A stretch of 64,000 nt of DNA from Biomaibacter acetigenes (GCF_003691585.1 NZ_CP033169.1:1922001-1986000); one strand, 5' to 3'; positions 17,766-27,489 are shown, numbered from the stretch's first letter. Notes: a model not told the origin generated them from the letters alone. Numbers and translations: made by a program.

Positions 17766-19151
17766 CTACATCTTGTGAATAGGCTCTCCCAGAAGGTCAA
17801 AGGAAGCTTCCATAACCGCTTCCGACAGCGTGGGATGGGCATGGATAGTATCCGCCAGTTCTTCGGCAGTGCACTCCAGCTTTATGGCAAGAGCAGCTTC
17901 GGCGGCAAGTTCGGTGGCATTGGGGCCAAGAATATGGACACCGAGGATTTCGTTGTACTTTGAGTCGGAAATTATTTTTACAAAACCCTGCCTTTCTCCC
18001 AGGGTGAGGGCTTTGCCGCTGGCTATGAAGGGGAATCTGCCTATCTTGATGTTGTCTTTGTATTTTTGTCTTGCCTCTTCTTCGGTAAGGCCCACCGAGG
18101 CTACTTCAGGGCTTGTATATATACATCCCGGGATTACTTTGTAGTCCATTTTTTTGTTCTGCCCCAGGGCGTTTTTGGCTGCGGTTATACCCTGGTGTGA
18201 AGCCACATGGGCCAGCATGGATTTTCCTGTGACATCTCCTATGGCGTAAATGTTTTGTATGTTTGTTCTTAGGTATTCATCTACTGTTATGCCAGTTTTT
18301 TGTATATCCAGGTTCAGGTCTTTTACGGCTTCCGTGTTGGGTTTTCTTCCCGCTGCCATGAGGACTCTGTCTGTTGTGATTTGTTTTACTCCTTCCTGGG
18401 TTTCAAAGGTTGTTATGAGTTTATCTTCTGTTTTTTCTATGGCCTTTACTTTTGAGCTGGTATATATTTTTATGCCCTGTCTTTCAAGAATTTTTCTCAG
18501 TTCTTTTTGTATTTCTTCATCCTGTCTCGGGAGTATCTGGGGCAGCATTTCCACTATGGTTATGTCCACTCCCATCGTGTTATATATATACCCCAGTTCT
18601 ATGCCTATTACTCCTCCTCCTATTATGAGCATGGACTCTGGAAGCTCTTCCAAAGATAGTGCTTCATCGCTGGTGATGACTCCCGGCAGGTCATATCCGG
18701 GTATAGGTATTATTACAGTAGATGAGCCCGTGGCAAGGATTATTTTTTGCGCTGTGATGGTTTCTTTTTGTCCCGTCTGGTAGGTTATTTCTATGGTGTT
18801 TTTGTCTAAAAGTTTTGCTGTTCCTTTATATGTTTTTACTCCGTTGGCTTTTAGAAGGTTTTCCACTCCTTTGGTGAGAGTTTTCACTATGGTTTCCTTG
18901 TTTTTCTGGATAGTGTTCCAGTCTATTTGTACATCCCGGGTGATTATGCCGAATCTTTTTGCTTGTTTTATCTCGGAGACTATATTTGCACTGTGGATGA
19001 GGGCTTTGGTGGGGATGCAGCCGCGGTTTAAGCATGTGCCTCCAAGCTCATCTCTTTCAATGAGGCAAACTTTTGCTTTTTTCTTTCCGGCGTATATGGC
19101 GGCCACGTAGCCCCCGGGCCCGCCGCCGATTATCGCAATGTCGTAGGGCAT
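17766..19151 (-). CDS. lpdA: Dihydrolipoyl dehydrogenase (E3)
   Basis: E3 reoxidises the dihydrolipoyl arm of E2 with NAD. The 461-residue flavoprotein has the FAD fold AIIGGGPGGYVAA at the start, the redox disulfide GGTCLNRGCIPTKA near residue 40, an NAD-binding fold MLIIGGGVIGIELG near 170, and the dimer-interface catalytic IHAHPTLSEA near 445. No lipoyl domain is attached at the N-terminus. It is the last gene of the E1alpha-E1beta-E2-E3 operon. Confidence 0.96.
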   Translation of the reverse strand: MPYDIAIIGGGPGGYVAAIYAGKKKAKVCLIERDELGGTCLNRGCIPTKALIHSANIVSEIKQAKRFGIITRDVQIDWNTIQKNKETIVKTLTKGVENLLKANGVKTYKGTAKLLDKNTIEITYQTGQKETITAQKIILATGSSTVIIPIPGYDLPGVITSDEALSLEELPESMLIIGGGVIGIELGYIYNTMGVDITIVEMLPQILPRQDEEIQKELRKILERQGIKIYTSSKVKAIEKTEDKLITTFETQEGVKQITTDRVLMAAGRKPNTEAVKDLNLDIQKTGITVDEYLRTNIQNIYAIGDVTGKSMLAHVASHQGITAAKNALGQNKKMDYKVIPGCIYTSPEVASVGLTEEEARQKYKDNIKIGRFPFIASGKALTLGERQGFVKIISDSKYNEILGVHILGPNATELAAEAALAIKLECTAEELADTIHAHPTLSEAVMEASFDLLGEPIHKM

Positions 19152-19165
19152 GAAAAACAGCTCCT

Positions 19166-20487
19166 TTACATTAGCATCTCTAAAGGTTCCTCCAGGATCT
19201 GTTTTATCCTCTGGAGGAATCTGGCTCCCTGAGCGCCGTCGATTACACGGTGGTCGCAGGAAAGGGTGAGGTTCATCATGGGTCTTATGACTATTTGGTC
19301 GTCTATCACCACAGGCTTCTTCATTATTTTTCCCACTGCCAGGATGGCACTTTCGGGCTGATTTATGATGGCCTTGAAGTTTTCTATATCATACATACCA
19401 AGGTTTGTAATGGTGAAAGTCCCTCCCTGGTAGTCATCGGGCAGAAGTTTGCCGGACCTGGCTTTTTCTATGAGTTGTGTTGTATCTCTCGATATTTCCC
19501 CGAGGCCTTTTTATCGGCGCATCTCACTACAGGTACGATGAGGCCGTTTTCCAGGGCCACGGCAAGGCCGATGTTTATGTCTTCTTTTATTATTATTTCA
19601 TCATCGTTAAAGGTTGAATTTATTATGGGATTTTGCTTTATTGCCACAGCCGAAGCTTTTATGAGGATGTCGTTGTAGGATAGTTTGCTGCCATACTGGT
19701 TTTGTATGGCGGGAATGAGTTTTTCCCGAAGTTCCATGGCTTTTGTCATGTCGACTTCTAAGGTGAGGTATATATGTGGAGCCGTGGCCTTGCTTTTTGC
19801 CATCCTCTCGGCTATTATTTTCCTCATGCCGGCCACCGGAATAACTTTCAGTGTGTTCGGGGCGGGGGATTCTTTTTTGTCCTCTTGTGGCATGAGGTCC
19901 TGTTTTGTTATTCTTTCTCCAGGAGCTTTCTGGATTTTAGCAAGGTCAATACCCTGTTCTTCGGCAATCTTTCTGGCCAGGGGAGTGGCTTTTATCCTCT
20001 GGCTTTCAATAAAATCCAGCACGTCTTTTTCTATTATACGGCCGTCGGGACCGGTGGGGGTGACTTTTAAAAGATCTACATCATTTTCCCGGGCTACTCT
20101 CTTTGCCGCCGGAGAGGCTTTTACTTTGCCCTCAACAGCTTCCGTTTCTTTCGGCTGCTCCTTCATTTCTTCACCAGTCTTTAAGTTCTGGGAAGCCGGA
20201 TTTTCAGTTTCTTTCGCCTTTTCCTCACCTATCTCGGGCAGGGGCTCGTCGACGCCTGCAATAATGGCGATTTCCTTTCCCACGGATACAACGGCACCTT
20301 CGGGCACCAGGATTTTTCTCAATATACCGGACTCCGGAGCTTCATCTTCCAGATTTACCTTGTCGGTCTGGATCTCTACATAGGCTTCACCTTTTTCTAC
20401 AGGCTCTCCTTCTTTTTTGAGCCATTTTATTATGGTCCCTTCTTCCATGGTGGTGCCCAGTTTTGGCATTTTCACTACGGTGGCCAT
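19166..20487 (-). pseudogene. Dihydrolipoamide acyltransferase (E2), frameshifted
   Basis: Read through, this is a full E2 of about 440 residues. It has a lipoyl domain (residues 1-75, lipoyl lysine in EIQTDKVNLE), two consecutive E3/E1-binding domains (about 124-161, ASPAAKRVAREN, and 165-200, ATPLARKIAEEQ), and a catalytic domain ending with the DHRVIDG active-site motif. The frame breaks after CADKK near 19504-19507, where one extra G gives KGLGEISRDTTQLIEKA and joins the second frame. Without that repair the catalytic motif is lost. The neighbours are intact, which suggests a sequence error or a recent mutation. Confidence 0.88.
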
Positions 20488-20501
20488 TTTTTGTTCCTCC
20501 T

Positions 20502-21479
20502 TTACCCTAGTGTCTCTTTAATTCCCTTTATTATGTCTTCCACCTGCGGAACGGCGTGTTTTTCCAGGTTGGGGTTGTAGGGGATGGGGATGTCCAAACC
20601 CGCCAGGCGCTTTATGGGGGCATCCAGGTAGTCAAAGGCGGAACTTGAGGCAATCCCGGCGGCTACTTCCGCCCCCCACCCGAAGCTTATGGGGTCGTCT
20701 TCTACTATGACTACCCGGCCGGTTTTCTTAACGGAATTCACGATGGTGTCCATATCCAGGGGCTTTAATGTCCTGGGGTCTACCACTTCCACATCTATGC
20801 CTTCCTTTTCAAGCTGTTTTGCGGCTTCCAGGGCTCTTATGACCATGATGGAGCCGGCCACCACGGTGATGTCTTTACCTTTTCTTTTTACATCGGCCTT
20901 ACCCAGGGGTACTATATAGTCTTCCTCGGGGACTTCACCCTTTACTTTGTACAGCAGCTTGTGCTCTGCAAATACCACAGGGTTGTCGTCTCTTATGGAA
21001 GCCTTTATTAATCCTTTTACATCATATGGCGTTGAGGGCATGACGACTTTGAGACCGGGGAAGTGGGCAAATACCGCCGGGAAGCTCTGGGAGTGCTGGG
21101 CCGCAGCTCCAGTGCCGCATCCCATGGGTCCTCTGATGACCATGGGCACTTTTGCCTTTCCTCCGAACATGTAGCGGTTTTTTGCCCCCTGGTTTACAAG
21201 CTGGTCCATGGCTATGGTGAAAAAGTCAAAGAACATTATCTCGGCCACGGGCCTCATGCCGCACAGGGCAGCTCCTACTGCGGCTCCCGCTATGGCGGCT
21301 TCGGATATGGGGGTGTCTTTTACGCGGTCTTCGCCAAATTCCTGAAAAAGTCCTTTTGTGACTCCAAAAGCACCGCCGTACAGGCCCACATCTTCACCGA
21401 TTATGAATACATTTTCGTCGCGCAGCATTTCTTCCCGCAGGCCTTCTCTCAATGCTTCTATATACAGTTTTTCTGGCAT
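20502..21479 (-). CDS. acoB: 2-oxoacid/acetoin dehydrogenase E1 beta subunit
   Basis: The 325-residue TPP-dependent E1 beta subunit has the motifs [16 protein letters not shown] near residue 28, [17 protein letters not shown] near 56 and [17 protein letters not shown] near 115, where the catalytic-site histidine region lies. With E1 alpha it decarboxylates pyruvate or cleaves acetoin and transfers the acyl group to E2 lipoate. Sequence alone does not separate pyruvate from acetoin use. It lies 15 bases from both neighbours. Confidence 0.9.
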   Translation of the reverse strand: MPEKLYIEALREGLREEMLRDENVFIIGEDVGLYGGAFGVTKGLFQEFGEDRVKDTPISEAAIAGAAVGAALCGMRPVAEIMFFDFFTIAMDQLVNQGAKNRYMFGGKAKVPMVIRGPMGCGTGAAAQHSQSFPAVFAHFPGLKVVMPSTPYDVKGLIKASIRDDNPVVFAEHKLLYKVKGEVPEEDYIVPLGKADVKRKGKDITVVAGSIMVIRALEAAKQLEKEGIDVEVVDPRTLKPLDMDTIVNSVKKTGRVVIVEDDPISFGWGAEVAAGIASSSAFDYLDAPIKRLAGLDIPIPYNPNLEKHAVPQVEDIIKGIKETLG

Positions 21480-21493
21480 TTTCTTTTCCTCCC

Positions 21494-22453
21494 TTATGCA
21501 TATACTCCATCCATGATGTCTTCTACTCTTGGCTCGGGGCTGTTTTTGGCGTATTCTATGGCATCCTTTATGGCTGTTTCCACTTCTTTTTCTATTCGGT
21601 CCAGTTCCTCCGCCGATGCAACGCCGTCATTTATGAGTTTTTGCCTGTAGCGCTTTATGGGGCATTTTTGTTTCCATTCTTCTATTTCTTCTCTGGTCCT
21701 GTATACGTTGGCGTCGCTCTTGGAGTGGCCCAGCCAGCGGTAGGTTTTGTTTTCTATCAGGCTGGGGCCTTCTCCTCTCCTTGCCCTGTCCACGGCTTCT
21801 TTTACTGCTTCGTATACTGCTTCCACATCGTTTCCGTCTACTACTTTGCCAGGTATGCCGTATGCTGCTGCTCTGTCGGCGATATTTTGTACTGAGCTTG
21901 CCTTGCTGAATGGTACTGACATGCCGTACAGGTTGTTTTCACAGATATATACTATGGGGAGTTTGTTTACGGCGGCAAGGTTTACCGCCTCATGGAAACA
22001 GCCCTGGTTTGCCGCTCCGTCTCCGAAAAAGCACAGGGTTACTTTGCCGTCTTTTTTCATTTTGGATGCCAGTGCCGCGCCTGTAGCAATGGGTATGCCT
22101 CCTCCCACTATGCCGTTGGCGCCCAGGTTTCCCTTTTCCAGGTCCGCGATGTGCATGGAACCTCCTCTGCCCCGGCAGTAGCCGGTTTCTTTGCCCAGAA
22201 GTTCCGCAAACATCTTTGGAAGTTCTCCACCCTTGGCAAGACAGTGTCCATGGCCCCGGTGAGTGCTTGTTATCATGTCACTTTCTTCCAGGGCCGCGAT
22301 GGAGCCAACTGCTGAGGCCTCTTCTCCTACGGACAGGTGGCAGGTACCCCATATCATGTTGGCTTTAAAAAGCCTGTCTACCTCCAGTTCAAATTGCCTT
22401 ATTTCCAGCATTTTGCGGTACATCCACAGTTTCTTTTCTTTTGAAAGAGCCAT
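21494..22453 (-). CDS. acoA: 2-oxoacid/acetoin dehydrogenase E1 alpha subunit
   Basis: This E1 alpha subunit of about 319 residues has [13 protein letters not shown] near residue 37, [10 protein letters not shown], and the TPP motif [17 protein letters not shown] near residue 160. The string [16 protein letters not shown] near 250 is closer to acetoin dehydrogenase AcoA than to PDH E1 alpha. The open frame extends further upstream, but the ATG at 22453 has GGGAG about eight bases before it and begins [10 protein letters not shown]. It is the first gene of the operon, with a consensus promoter about 130 bases upstream. A pyruvate dehydrogenase role remains possible. Confidence 0.88.
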   Translation of the reverse strand: MALSKEKKLWMYRKMLEIRQFELEVDRLFKANMIWGTCHLSVGEEASAVGSIAALEESDMITSTHRGHGHCLAKGGELPKMFAELLGKETGYCRGRGGSMHIADLEKGNLGANGIVGGGIPIATGAALASKMKKDGKVTLCFFGDGAANQGCFHEAVNLAAVNKLPIVYICENNLYGMSVPFSKASSVQNIADRAAAYGIPGKVVDGNDVEAVYEAVKEAVDRARRGEGPSLIENKTYRWLGHSKSDANVYRTREEIEEWKQKCPIKRYRQKLINDGVASAEELDRIEKEVETAIKDAIEYAKNSPEPRVEDIMDGVYA

Positions 22454-22580
22454 ATGATCAACTCCCATTTTTAATATTTCCAACATCGTGGTAATATCCC
22501 CTTATGGCTTTTAGAAATTCTTCTTTCCGTTTTGCTTTTTGTACCAACATCCGGGAAACCTATTAAAGAACATATGATAA

Positions 22581-22609
22581 ATTATATTTCATTTGTTAAC
22601 TCTATGCAA
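22581..22609 (-). promoter_or_regulatory. Promoter of the dehydrogenase-complex operon
   Basis: TTGCAT (22604-22609) and TATAAT (22581-22586) on the minus strand are 17 bases apart, upstream of the E1 alpha gene. Confidence 0.65.
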
Positions 22610-22639
22610 TTATTATGCCATTAAATCGAGTTGAAAGAG

Positions 22640-22658
22640 AAAGGGCTCATCGCCCTTT
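22640..22658 (-). terminator. Terminator of the glucitol-type PTS operon
   Basis: AAAGGGC and GCCCTTT pair around a 5-base loop and are followed on the minus strand by CTCTTTC. It lies about 30 bases after the dehydrogenase stop codon. Confidence 0.65.
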
Positions 22659-22685
22659 ATACTTTGTATGCCACATAATATGCCA

Positions 22686-23978
22686 TTATCTTATCAGTCT
22701 ATCCTGCATCCTTCTTAACTGGAGAATGAGGGAACTTTCATCCAACTCCACCGCATCGTAAGTTATGGTTTCGCCTTTTTTGATATCCTTCTTCAAAACC
22801 ACATTTTTGTTCACAAGGCCTATGGGAAGTGCATTTTGTTTTTTGGCATTATTAAAGGTGTCTATTACGCCATACACCGTGTATCCTCCTATGCTGTCTA
22901 AGTGTTCTCCTGCCTTTAAATCCTTCTTAGCCACGGTCACCGTCTCTGAAACAGGAGCTCCCTTCGGTGCTATGGTGGGCTCATGGTATATATATGCCCT
23001 TGCTGCCGAAAGCGGTGTTTCGATACTGGTTAAATGATAAGGCCTGTATAGCACATAATTGGGCCCTTCACCCATGGAGAGATACGCCATTTCCTCCCTA
23101 ATGGCTGGAAGATTTGTTCTAACTATTACGAAGACCCCAGGGGCTATACCGTTAATGTATTCCACCACCTGGTAGCGGTCCAGGATTCCCCCTTCTTCTT
23201 TCAAACTCAGAAGCTTCGGTAGTTCCTTGACAGTGGCTTTAAGGCCTATTAAACCCCTTTGAGTGGGTAAAAATCCTATGGCGTTGGAAACAGCGGTCAT
23301 CTCCACCATAGTTTTGGTACCGTCTACGAAGGATGCCAGCATCTTGGGATTCATTTTCTGGGCTTCGGCCTTTTCCCTCACCGTATCGGGATTTGCATCA
23401 AGGTTTAACGGGTTGTTCTTGCCCTTTCCGACCACCACTACTTCAAACCCCATGCCATCCGCAAAGTCATACAGTTCTTTGATGGCACCGGGTTCGTCAC
23501 CAGCAGACACAGTATATACCACCCCGGCGCTGTCGGCCATTTTCTTCAGTATGGGCCCTACTGTCACATCAGTTTCTACATTTAACATTACGATGTGTTT
23601 GCCATTGTAGATGGATTCCAGGGCAAGCTGCGCCCCCACTTCTGGTACTCCGGTGGCATCTATTACCACATCTACCGGAAGAGCTTTAGTAACCACTTCA
23701 AGGTCATCGGTGACCACATATTTGCCTCGGCTTATGGCTTCCTCCGCTTCAGAAGGCGTTTTCGCTACCGCAATGTCATCGGGATTTATACCTGCCAGCG
23801 TGTAAGCCTTTTTTGCGTTATCTACATTTATATCCGAAATTACAGCGGGTCTAATGCCCTTCATGCAGAACATCTGGCTGGTCATGCCGCGCCCCATCTG
23901 GCCGGCTCCCACAAGACCTATATTTATTTTCTTTCCGCTTTCCTCCAGCTGTTTTAATCTGGTATTCAGATTTAACAT
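22686..23978 (-). CDS. NAD(P)-dependent dehydrogenase with SAF domain
   Basis: The 430-residue protein has an N-terminal Rossmann fold (NIGLVGAGQMGRGMTSQMF near residue 20) and a homoserine-dehydrogenase-like middle region (VSAGDEPGAIKELYDFADGM near 160). A C-terminal SAF/NeuB-type domain contains VAKKDLKAGEHLDSIGGYTV. Proteins of this build accompany sugar-alcohol PTS operons, but the reaction is not known to me. Here it is the last gene of the PTS operon, the place where sorbitol-6-phosphate dehydrogenase (an SDR enzyme) usually sits. It may oxidise or rearrange the imported phosphorylated polyol; this is inference from context. Confidence 0.75.
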   Translation of the reverse strand: MLNLNTRLKQLEESGKKINIGLVGAGQMGRGMTSQMFCMKGIRPAVISDINVDNAKKAYTLAGINPDDIAVAKTPSEAEEAISRGKYVVTDDLEVVTKALPVDVVIDATGVPEVGAQLALESIYNGKHIVMLNVETDVTVGPILKKMADSAGVVYTVSAGDEPGAIKELYDFADGMGFEVVVVGKGKNNPLNLDANPDTVREKAEAQKMNPKMLASFVDGTKTMVEMTAVSNAIGFLPTQRGLIGLKATVKELPKLLSLKEEGGILDRYQVVEYINGIAPGVFVIVRTNLPAIREEMAYLSMGEGPNYVLYRPYHLTSIETPLSAARAYIYHEPTIAPKGAPVSETVTVAKKDLKAGEHLDSIGGYTVYGVIDTFNNAKKQNALPIGLVNKNVVLKKDIKKGETITYDAVELDESSLILQLRRMQDRLIR

Positions 23979-24008
23979 GTTAGCATCTCCTCTTTTTTTT
24001 TATGAATT

Positions 24009-24368
24009 TTAACCTTCTATGACAATCTTTTCTCCCAGATTTACGAAAGGTGCATCTCCGCCTTTTAAATGTATATCGCCCGGCAGTTCGGGAGAAGTTT
24101 TGCCATCGAACTTAAGACATGTATGACCCATGCGCCTTACATTTTTATTAACCACTTCGCCGACGGCAGTAATAGTATATACTCTGTTTCCTATTCTGAG
24201 CACATCTCCTGCCTTAATGTCATCCAAAAGTTCTCCCTCGGTGTGCAATACGGAAATATCCTGCAGTTCCAAAGGCGCGTTTTCATTGAAAAGCACGATA
24301 ATATTCTGTCCAAGAAATTCCTTTACAAGCTCGCCAATTCTTGTCACGGTAACTTCATATTTTTTCAT
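24009..24368 (-). CDS. srlB: PTS glucitol/sorbitol-type IIA component
   Basis: The 119-residue protein matches the small IIA(Gut) family. It has VLFNENAPLELQDISVLHTE, with the histidine near residue 42 as the likely phosphorylation site, and the C-terminal MGHTCLKFDG region. IIA carries phosphate from HPr to the cysteine of the IIB part encoded just upstream. It lies between srlE and the SAF-domain dehydrogenase. A strong hairpin occupies the gap to srlE. The exact polyol is unproven. Confidence 0.9.
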   Translation of the reverse strand: MKKYEVTVTRIGELVKEFLGQNIIVLFNENAPLELQDISVLHTEGELLDDIKAGDVLRIGNRVYTITAVGEVVNKNVRRMGHTCLKFDGKTSPELPGDIHLKGGDAPFVNLGEKIVIEG

Positions 24369-24390
24369 CTTATGCCTCCTTCAAGGGCTA

Positions 24391-24408
24391 TGGCGCCTCT
24401 CGGCGCCA
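24391..24408. repeat. GC-rich hairpin between srlE and srlB
   Basis: TGGCGCC and GGCGCCA pair perfectly around TCTC. Read on the plus strand it is followed by CAG and seven T, like a terminator against transcription from the opposite strand. On the operon strand it lacks a T tract and may mark an mRNA processing or stability point. Confidence 0.7.
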
Positions 24409-24443
24409 CAGTTTTTTTAAAATTATTATTTTCATTTTATCTT

Positions 24444-25439
24444 TTATTTTGCATATAGCCCAAAACTGAACAAGTATGCAATCAATACTGCTAAGGGACC
24501 GGTTATCAATCTCGAAATCAGTATGGCACCCACACCGACCTCTACCGTTTCAGGTTCTGCTTCACCCAGGCTTAAACCTACGGGTATAAAGTCGCATCCA
24601 ACTTGAGGATTAATGGCAAAGAGGGCTGGTAATGCAAATTGCGGAGGTACATTACCCTTACCTATCTCAACGCCCACCAGCACACCCACTACCTGAGCAA
24701 TTACGGCACCTGGACCCAGCAGCGGAGAAAGGACCGGTAGAGCACAGATAATAGAAATTATTAACAGCCCCGGCAATGTTCCTGCCATAGGAGATATGAC
24801 ATGGGCTATCCAGTCTCCTATGCCTGACTTCAAAATGATGCCTATGAGCGTGGCTACAAAGGCCATGAAGGGCAGAATGTTTTTTATAATCTGGTCTATG
24901 GTTTCTCTGCCTGACTGATAGAGTACGCCTACAACTCCACCCATGCCGCGGCCTATCTTCTCTATGAATCCCATCTTTCGGCCATTTCCATTACTACTTT
25001 TTTTAGATTCCCGGGTAATGGCATCTCCCAGAGACATGCCGGTGGAAACAGCCTTCCCTGCTTCCTCGCCCGAAGCGAGGGTTATATTTTCCGGTTTTAC
25101 TCCCGACACATAAATATCTTCTTTTATATACTGAGCCAGGGGGCCTACCTGGCCTACAGGAGTGAGGTTTATGGTGGGAATGCGTTTTTTTGGGTAAACC
25201 CCGCACCGGGCCGTACCGCCGCAGTCAATAATTACACAGCAAATCTGATCTTCCGGCACAGAAGACTTAAAACCGTCAAAGGCTGTGCCGCCGGTAAGCT
25301 CGGCTATTCTTTGCGCAACAGGGTCAATGCCCCCTCCAGTCACCGATACTATTTTATCTTTGCCTTCTGATGGTTTTATTATCAAAGGCCCTCCCCAACC
25401 ACTGGGACCCTTTTCTATTTTTACCGCTTTATATTCCAT
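24444..25439 (-). CDS. srlE: PTS glucitol/sorbitol-type IIB(C) component
   Basis: The 331-residue IIB/IIC-type protein has an N-terminal IIB domain starting [15 protein letters not shown], typical of SrlE, with cysteines around [17 protein letters not shown] near residue 75. Membrane segments follow after about residue 160 ([20 protein letters not shown]). The protein receives phosphate from IIA and, with SrlA, imports and phosphorylates a hexitol. It is 12 bases downstream of srlA. Confidence 0.92.
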   Translation of the reverse strand: MEYKAVKIEKGPSGWGGPLIIKPSEGKDKIVSVTGGGIDPVAQRIAELTGGTAFDGFKSSVPEDQICCVIIDCGGTARCGVYPKKRIPTINLTPVGQVGPLAQYIKEDIYVSGVKPENITLASGEEAGKAVSTGMSLGDAITRESKKSSNGNGRKMGFIEKIGRGMGGVVGVLYQSGRETIDQIIKNILPFMAFVATLIGIILKSGIGDWIAHVISPMAGTLPGLLIISIICALPVLSPLLGPGAVIAQVVGVLVGVEIGKGNVPPQFALPALFAINPQVGCDFIPVGLSLGEAEPETVEVGVGAILISRLITGPLAVLIAYLFSFGLYAK

Positions 25440-25451
25440 TTTCCTTCCCTC

Positions 25452-25976
25452 CTAAACTAGATCTCTCTGTCTCATCATCCTGAGAGTAAGCCTCTCGGTA
25501 ACAATGCCGCGGATGAAAATTACAATAACGCCTACTATAAAGTATCTGATAGCCAGTTGCCCTAAGGGCAGCCCCAATTGCTGTATCCCCTGGGCAATAC
25601 CCATGTAAACAAAAAGTTCCGCAGGATTTGCATGGGGAAACAATCCTAAAATCGGGTGAACAAAAGAAACAGCTGCATCATAAAAGGCAGGTTTATATTT
25701 TTCGGGCAGGAATCTTCCAAAAGTATACGCCATGGGGTTGGTAAGGAAAAACACGGCCAGCACAGGCATGACGGTGTATCGAAGCAGAGTATATTTGCCC
25801 GCATTTTGAGCAATGCCATCTATCCTGTCCTGCCCTATAAATTTGATCAGAGCATTTATAGCGGTCATAAGGGTGATCAGTGTAGGCAAAATTCCGCCGG
25901 CAAGTCCCAGAAATGTCTTGCCGCCTTCCTGGAATAGACCTATAAATGATTGGGCTAAATTTGCTAAAACATCCAT
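25452..25976 (-). CDS. srlA: PTS glucitol/sorbitol-type IIC component
   Basis: The 174-residue membrane protein forms the substrate channel of the glucitol-type PTS. Typical blocks are FIGLFQEGGKTFLGLAGGIL near the N-terminus, FFLTNPMAYTFGRFLPEKYK in the middle, and HPILGLFPHANPAELFVYMG. The ATG at 25976 is preceded by GGAGGTG at six bases, so a longer reading beginning nine codons earlier is rejected. The leader also holds a second strong ribosome site 70 bases upstream. Confidence 0.92.
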   Translation of the reverse strand: MDVLANLAQSFIGLFQEGGKTFLGLAGGILPTLITLMTAINALIKFIGQDRIDGIAQNAGKYTLLRYTVMPVLAVFFLTNPMAYTFGRFLPEKYKPAFYDAAVSFVHPILGLFPHANPAELFVYMGIAQGIQQLGLPLGQLAIRYFIVGVIVIFIRGIVTERLTLRMMRQRDLV

Positions 25977-26154
25977 CTTTTCCACCTCCATAAAATTTAA
26001 CAAATCCGATTAGACATATAAACTTTAAGATAACAGCGCCTTCCAACCATCACCTCCTTATGTTGTGTCAGGTAATTCCCCATATTTGGTTTATTTTGAT
26101 TTATTTTAAATTATTTCGAATATGCCGTCTATTGTGATACTTTGGTAGAGGACT

Positions 26155-26526
26155 TTAATCTACCTTTGTTTTTTCAGATAAAGATTCCACAGCCCGGGTT
26201 ACAGCTTTTAATAAAGATTTATTAGAACTGTCTACCCCTTTTGTGGCCTCCCAGTAATACAGATCTTTTAGCTCTGGAAAGGGCTTGAATCTGGCAAAAA
26301 CCGATATTCCGGTCATTTTCCGGGCTTCAACAATCCTGCCTGTTTCATCAACCGAAAGAATCACAATGGCACCGGCTCCGAGTCTACCTTTAGCCGTTCC
26401 AAGGCCTACTCTTCCCTTCTCTTTCATGTCTTTCAATTTAATTTGAAAATTTTTTATCTGAAAATATGTGAGTACCCCCTGTAGAATCCACATCAAGCCG
26501 ATTATCCATAACAGCTTAATCCACAT
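26155..26526 (-). CDS. srlM: GutM/SrlM-type glucitol operon activator
   Basis: The 123-residue protein has one N-terminal membrane segment (LLWIIGLMWILQGVLTYF), then QIKNFQIKLKDMKEKGRVG and LGAGAIVILSVDETGRIVEA. This is the pattern of GutM proteins, named as activators of glucitol operons in enteric bacteria. The anchor suggests that it works at the membrane rather than as a DNA binder. The ATG follows GGGAGG; the upstream TTG is part of that ribosome site. It overlaps nothing but sits 11 bases after sorC. Confidence 0.85.
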   Translation of the reverse strand: MWIKLLWIIGLMWILQGVLTYFQIKNFQIKLKDMKEKGRVGLGTAKGRLGAGAIVILSVDETGRIVEARKMTGISVFARFKPFPELKDLYYWEATKGVDSSNKSLLKAVTRAVESLSEKTKVD

Positions 26527-26537
26527 TTTTGCCTCCC

Positions 26538-27482
26538 TCAATTCTTACCAAGGAGAAAATGGCCGGTATGCTCATCGGTGATAAGAACATCCAGGTGCCC
26601 ACCTTTTAGTGCTGCAAGGATGGCCTCGTGTTTATCGGGACCTCCGGCTACACCGATAACTAGAGGAATCTTAGTGAGTTTTTCCAGGGATATACCTATT
26701 ACCCTCTGATTAATCTCAGCTGGGCACAATCTTCCCTCTTTATCTAAAAAGATTGAACATAAGTCGCAGACCGCTCCGGTATTTTTAAGTTGTTCAAGTT
26801 CCTTTTCGGAGAAATATCCGGTTTCAAGCATGGTGGAATGAGGTGTCAACGGTGCCCCAACACCTATCAATGCAACGCAGGATTTTTCGGCAAGTTCCAG
26901 TACCTGCCTGGTGTTTTTATCAGACAAAATGGTGTTTTTCACATTGAGGCTGTCGACGATGGCAGGTGCATGAAGCAACTGCCAGTCACCGCCAAAAGCT
27001 CTGGCAAGGTTTATTACTATCTGATTTGAATGGACATCGAGTTTCGTCTGACCAACGCCTCCCACCAGGGGCACAAAAGTTACGTTTAGTTTGGGAGCGT
27101 TTTTTAAGTATTCGTGAACATATGCAAGGGTGGTCCCCCAGGAAACTCCTATGATATCCCTGTCTTTCAGAGCCCTCATAAGGAAACCTGCTGCCGCTTC
27201 GGCCAGCAATCTCTTGAGCCCTTCTCCTTCTTCATCAAAGGGAGTAATAATAACTTCCTTAATTCCAAATGCTTTTTCCAGTGTGTCCTCCAGACGTGCG
27301 AAACTTCCTTCGTAATTTATCTTTATTTCCACAATGCCCTCTTCCCTGGCCTTTTGTAAGAGTCTGGAAATAGAAGGTCTCGACACGCCGAGTTTGTTGG
27401 CAATTTCCTGCTGGGTCTTGTTTTCATCATAATACATATGGGCAATTCTAATTAAGAGTCTGGTTTCTTTGTAGTTCACCAT
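26538..27482 (-). CDS. SorC-family sugar-phosphate-responsive regulator
   Basis: The 314-residue regulator has an N-terminal helix-turn-helix (DENKTQQEIANKLGVSRPSI near residue 20) and a SorC-type sugar-phosphate-binding domain with VSWGTTLAYVHEYL near 130 and the C-terminal GVAGGPDKHEAILAALKGG. Such proteins repress or activate sugar operons in response to a phosphorylated sugar. The ATG at 27482 has AAAGGGTG upstream. A perfect palindrome and a consensus promoter lie just ahead, so it very likely controls its own operon: sorC, srlM, srlA, srlE, srlB and the dehydrogenase. Confidence 0.9.
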   Translation of the reverse strand: MVNYKETRLLIRIAHMYYDENKTQQEIANKLGVSRPSISRLLQKAREEGIVEIKINYEGSFARLEDTLEKAFGIKEVIITPFDEEGEGLKRLLAEAAAGFLMRALKDRDIIGVSWGTTLAYVHEYLKNAPKLNVTFVPLVGGVGQTKLDVHSNQIVINLARAFGGDWQLLHAPAIVDSLNVKNTILSDKNTRQVLELAEKSCVALIGVGAPLTPHSTMLETGYFSEKELEQLKNTGAVCDLCSIFLDKEGRLCPAEINQRVIGISLEKLTKIPLVIGVAGGPDKHEAILAALKGGHLDVLITDEHTGHFLLGKN

Positions 27483-27489
27483 ATCACCC

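Noticed and set aside
25003-25206. 67-codon frame inside srlE on the same strand
   Set aside because: It is an overlapping shadow of the intact IIB domain.
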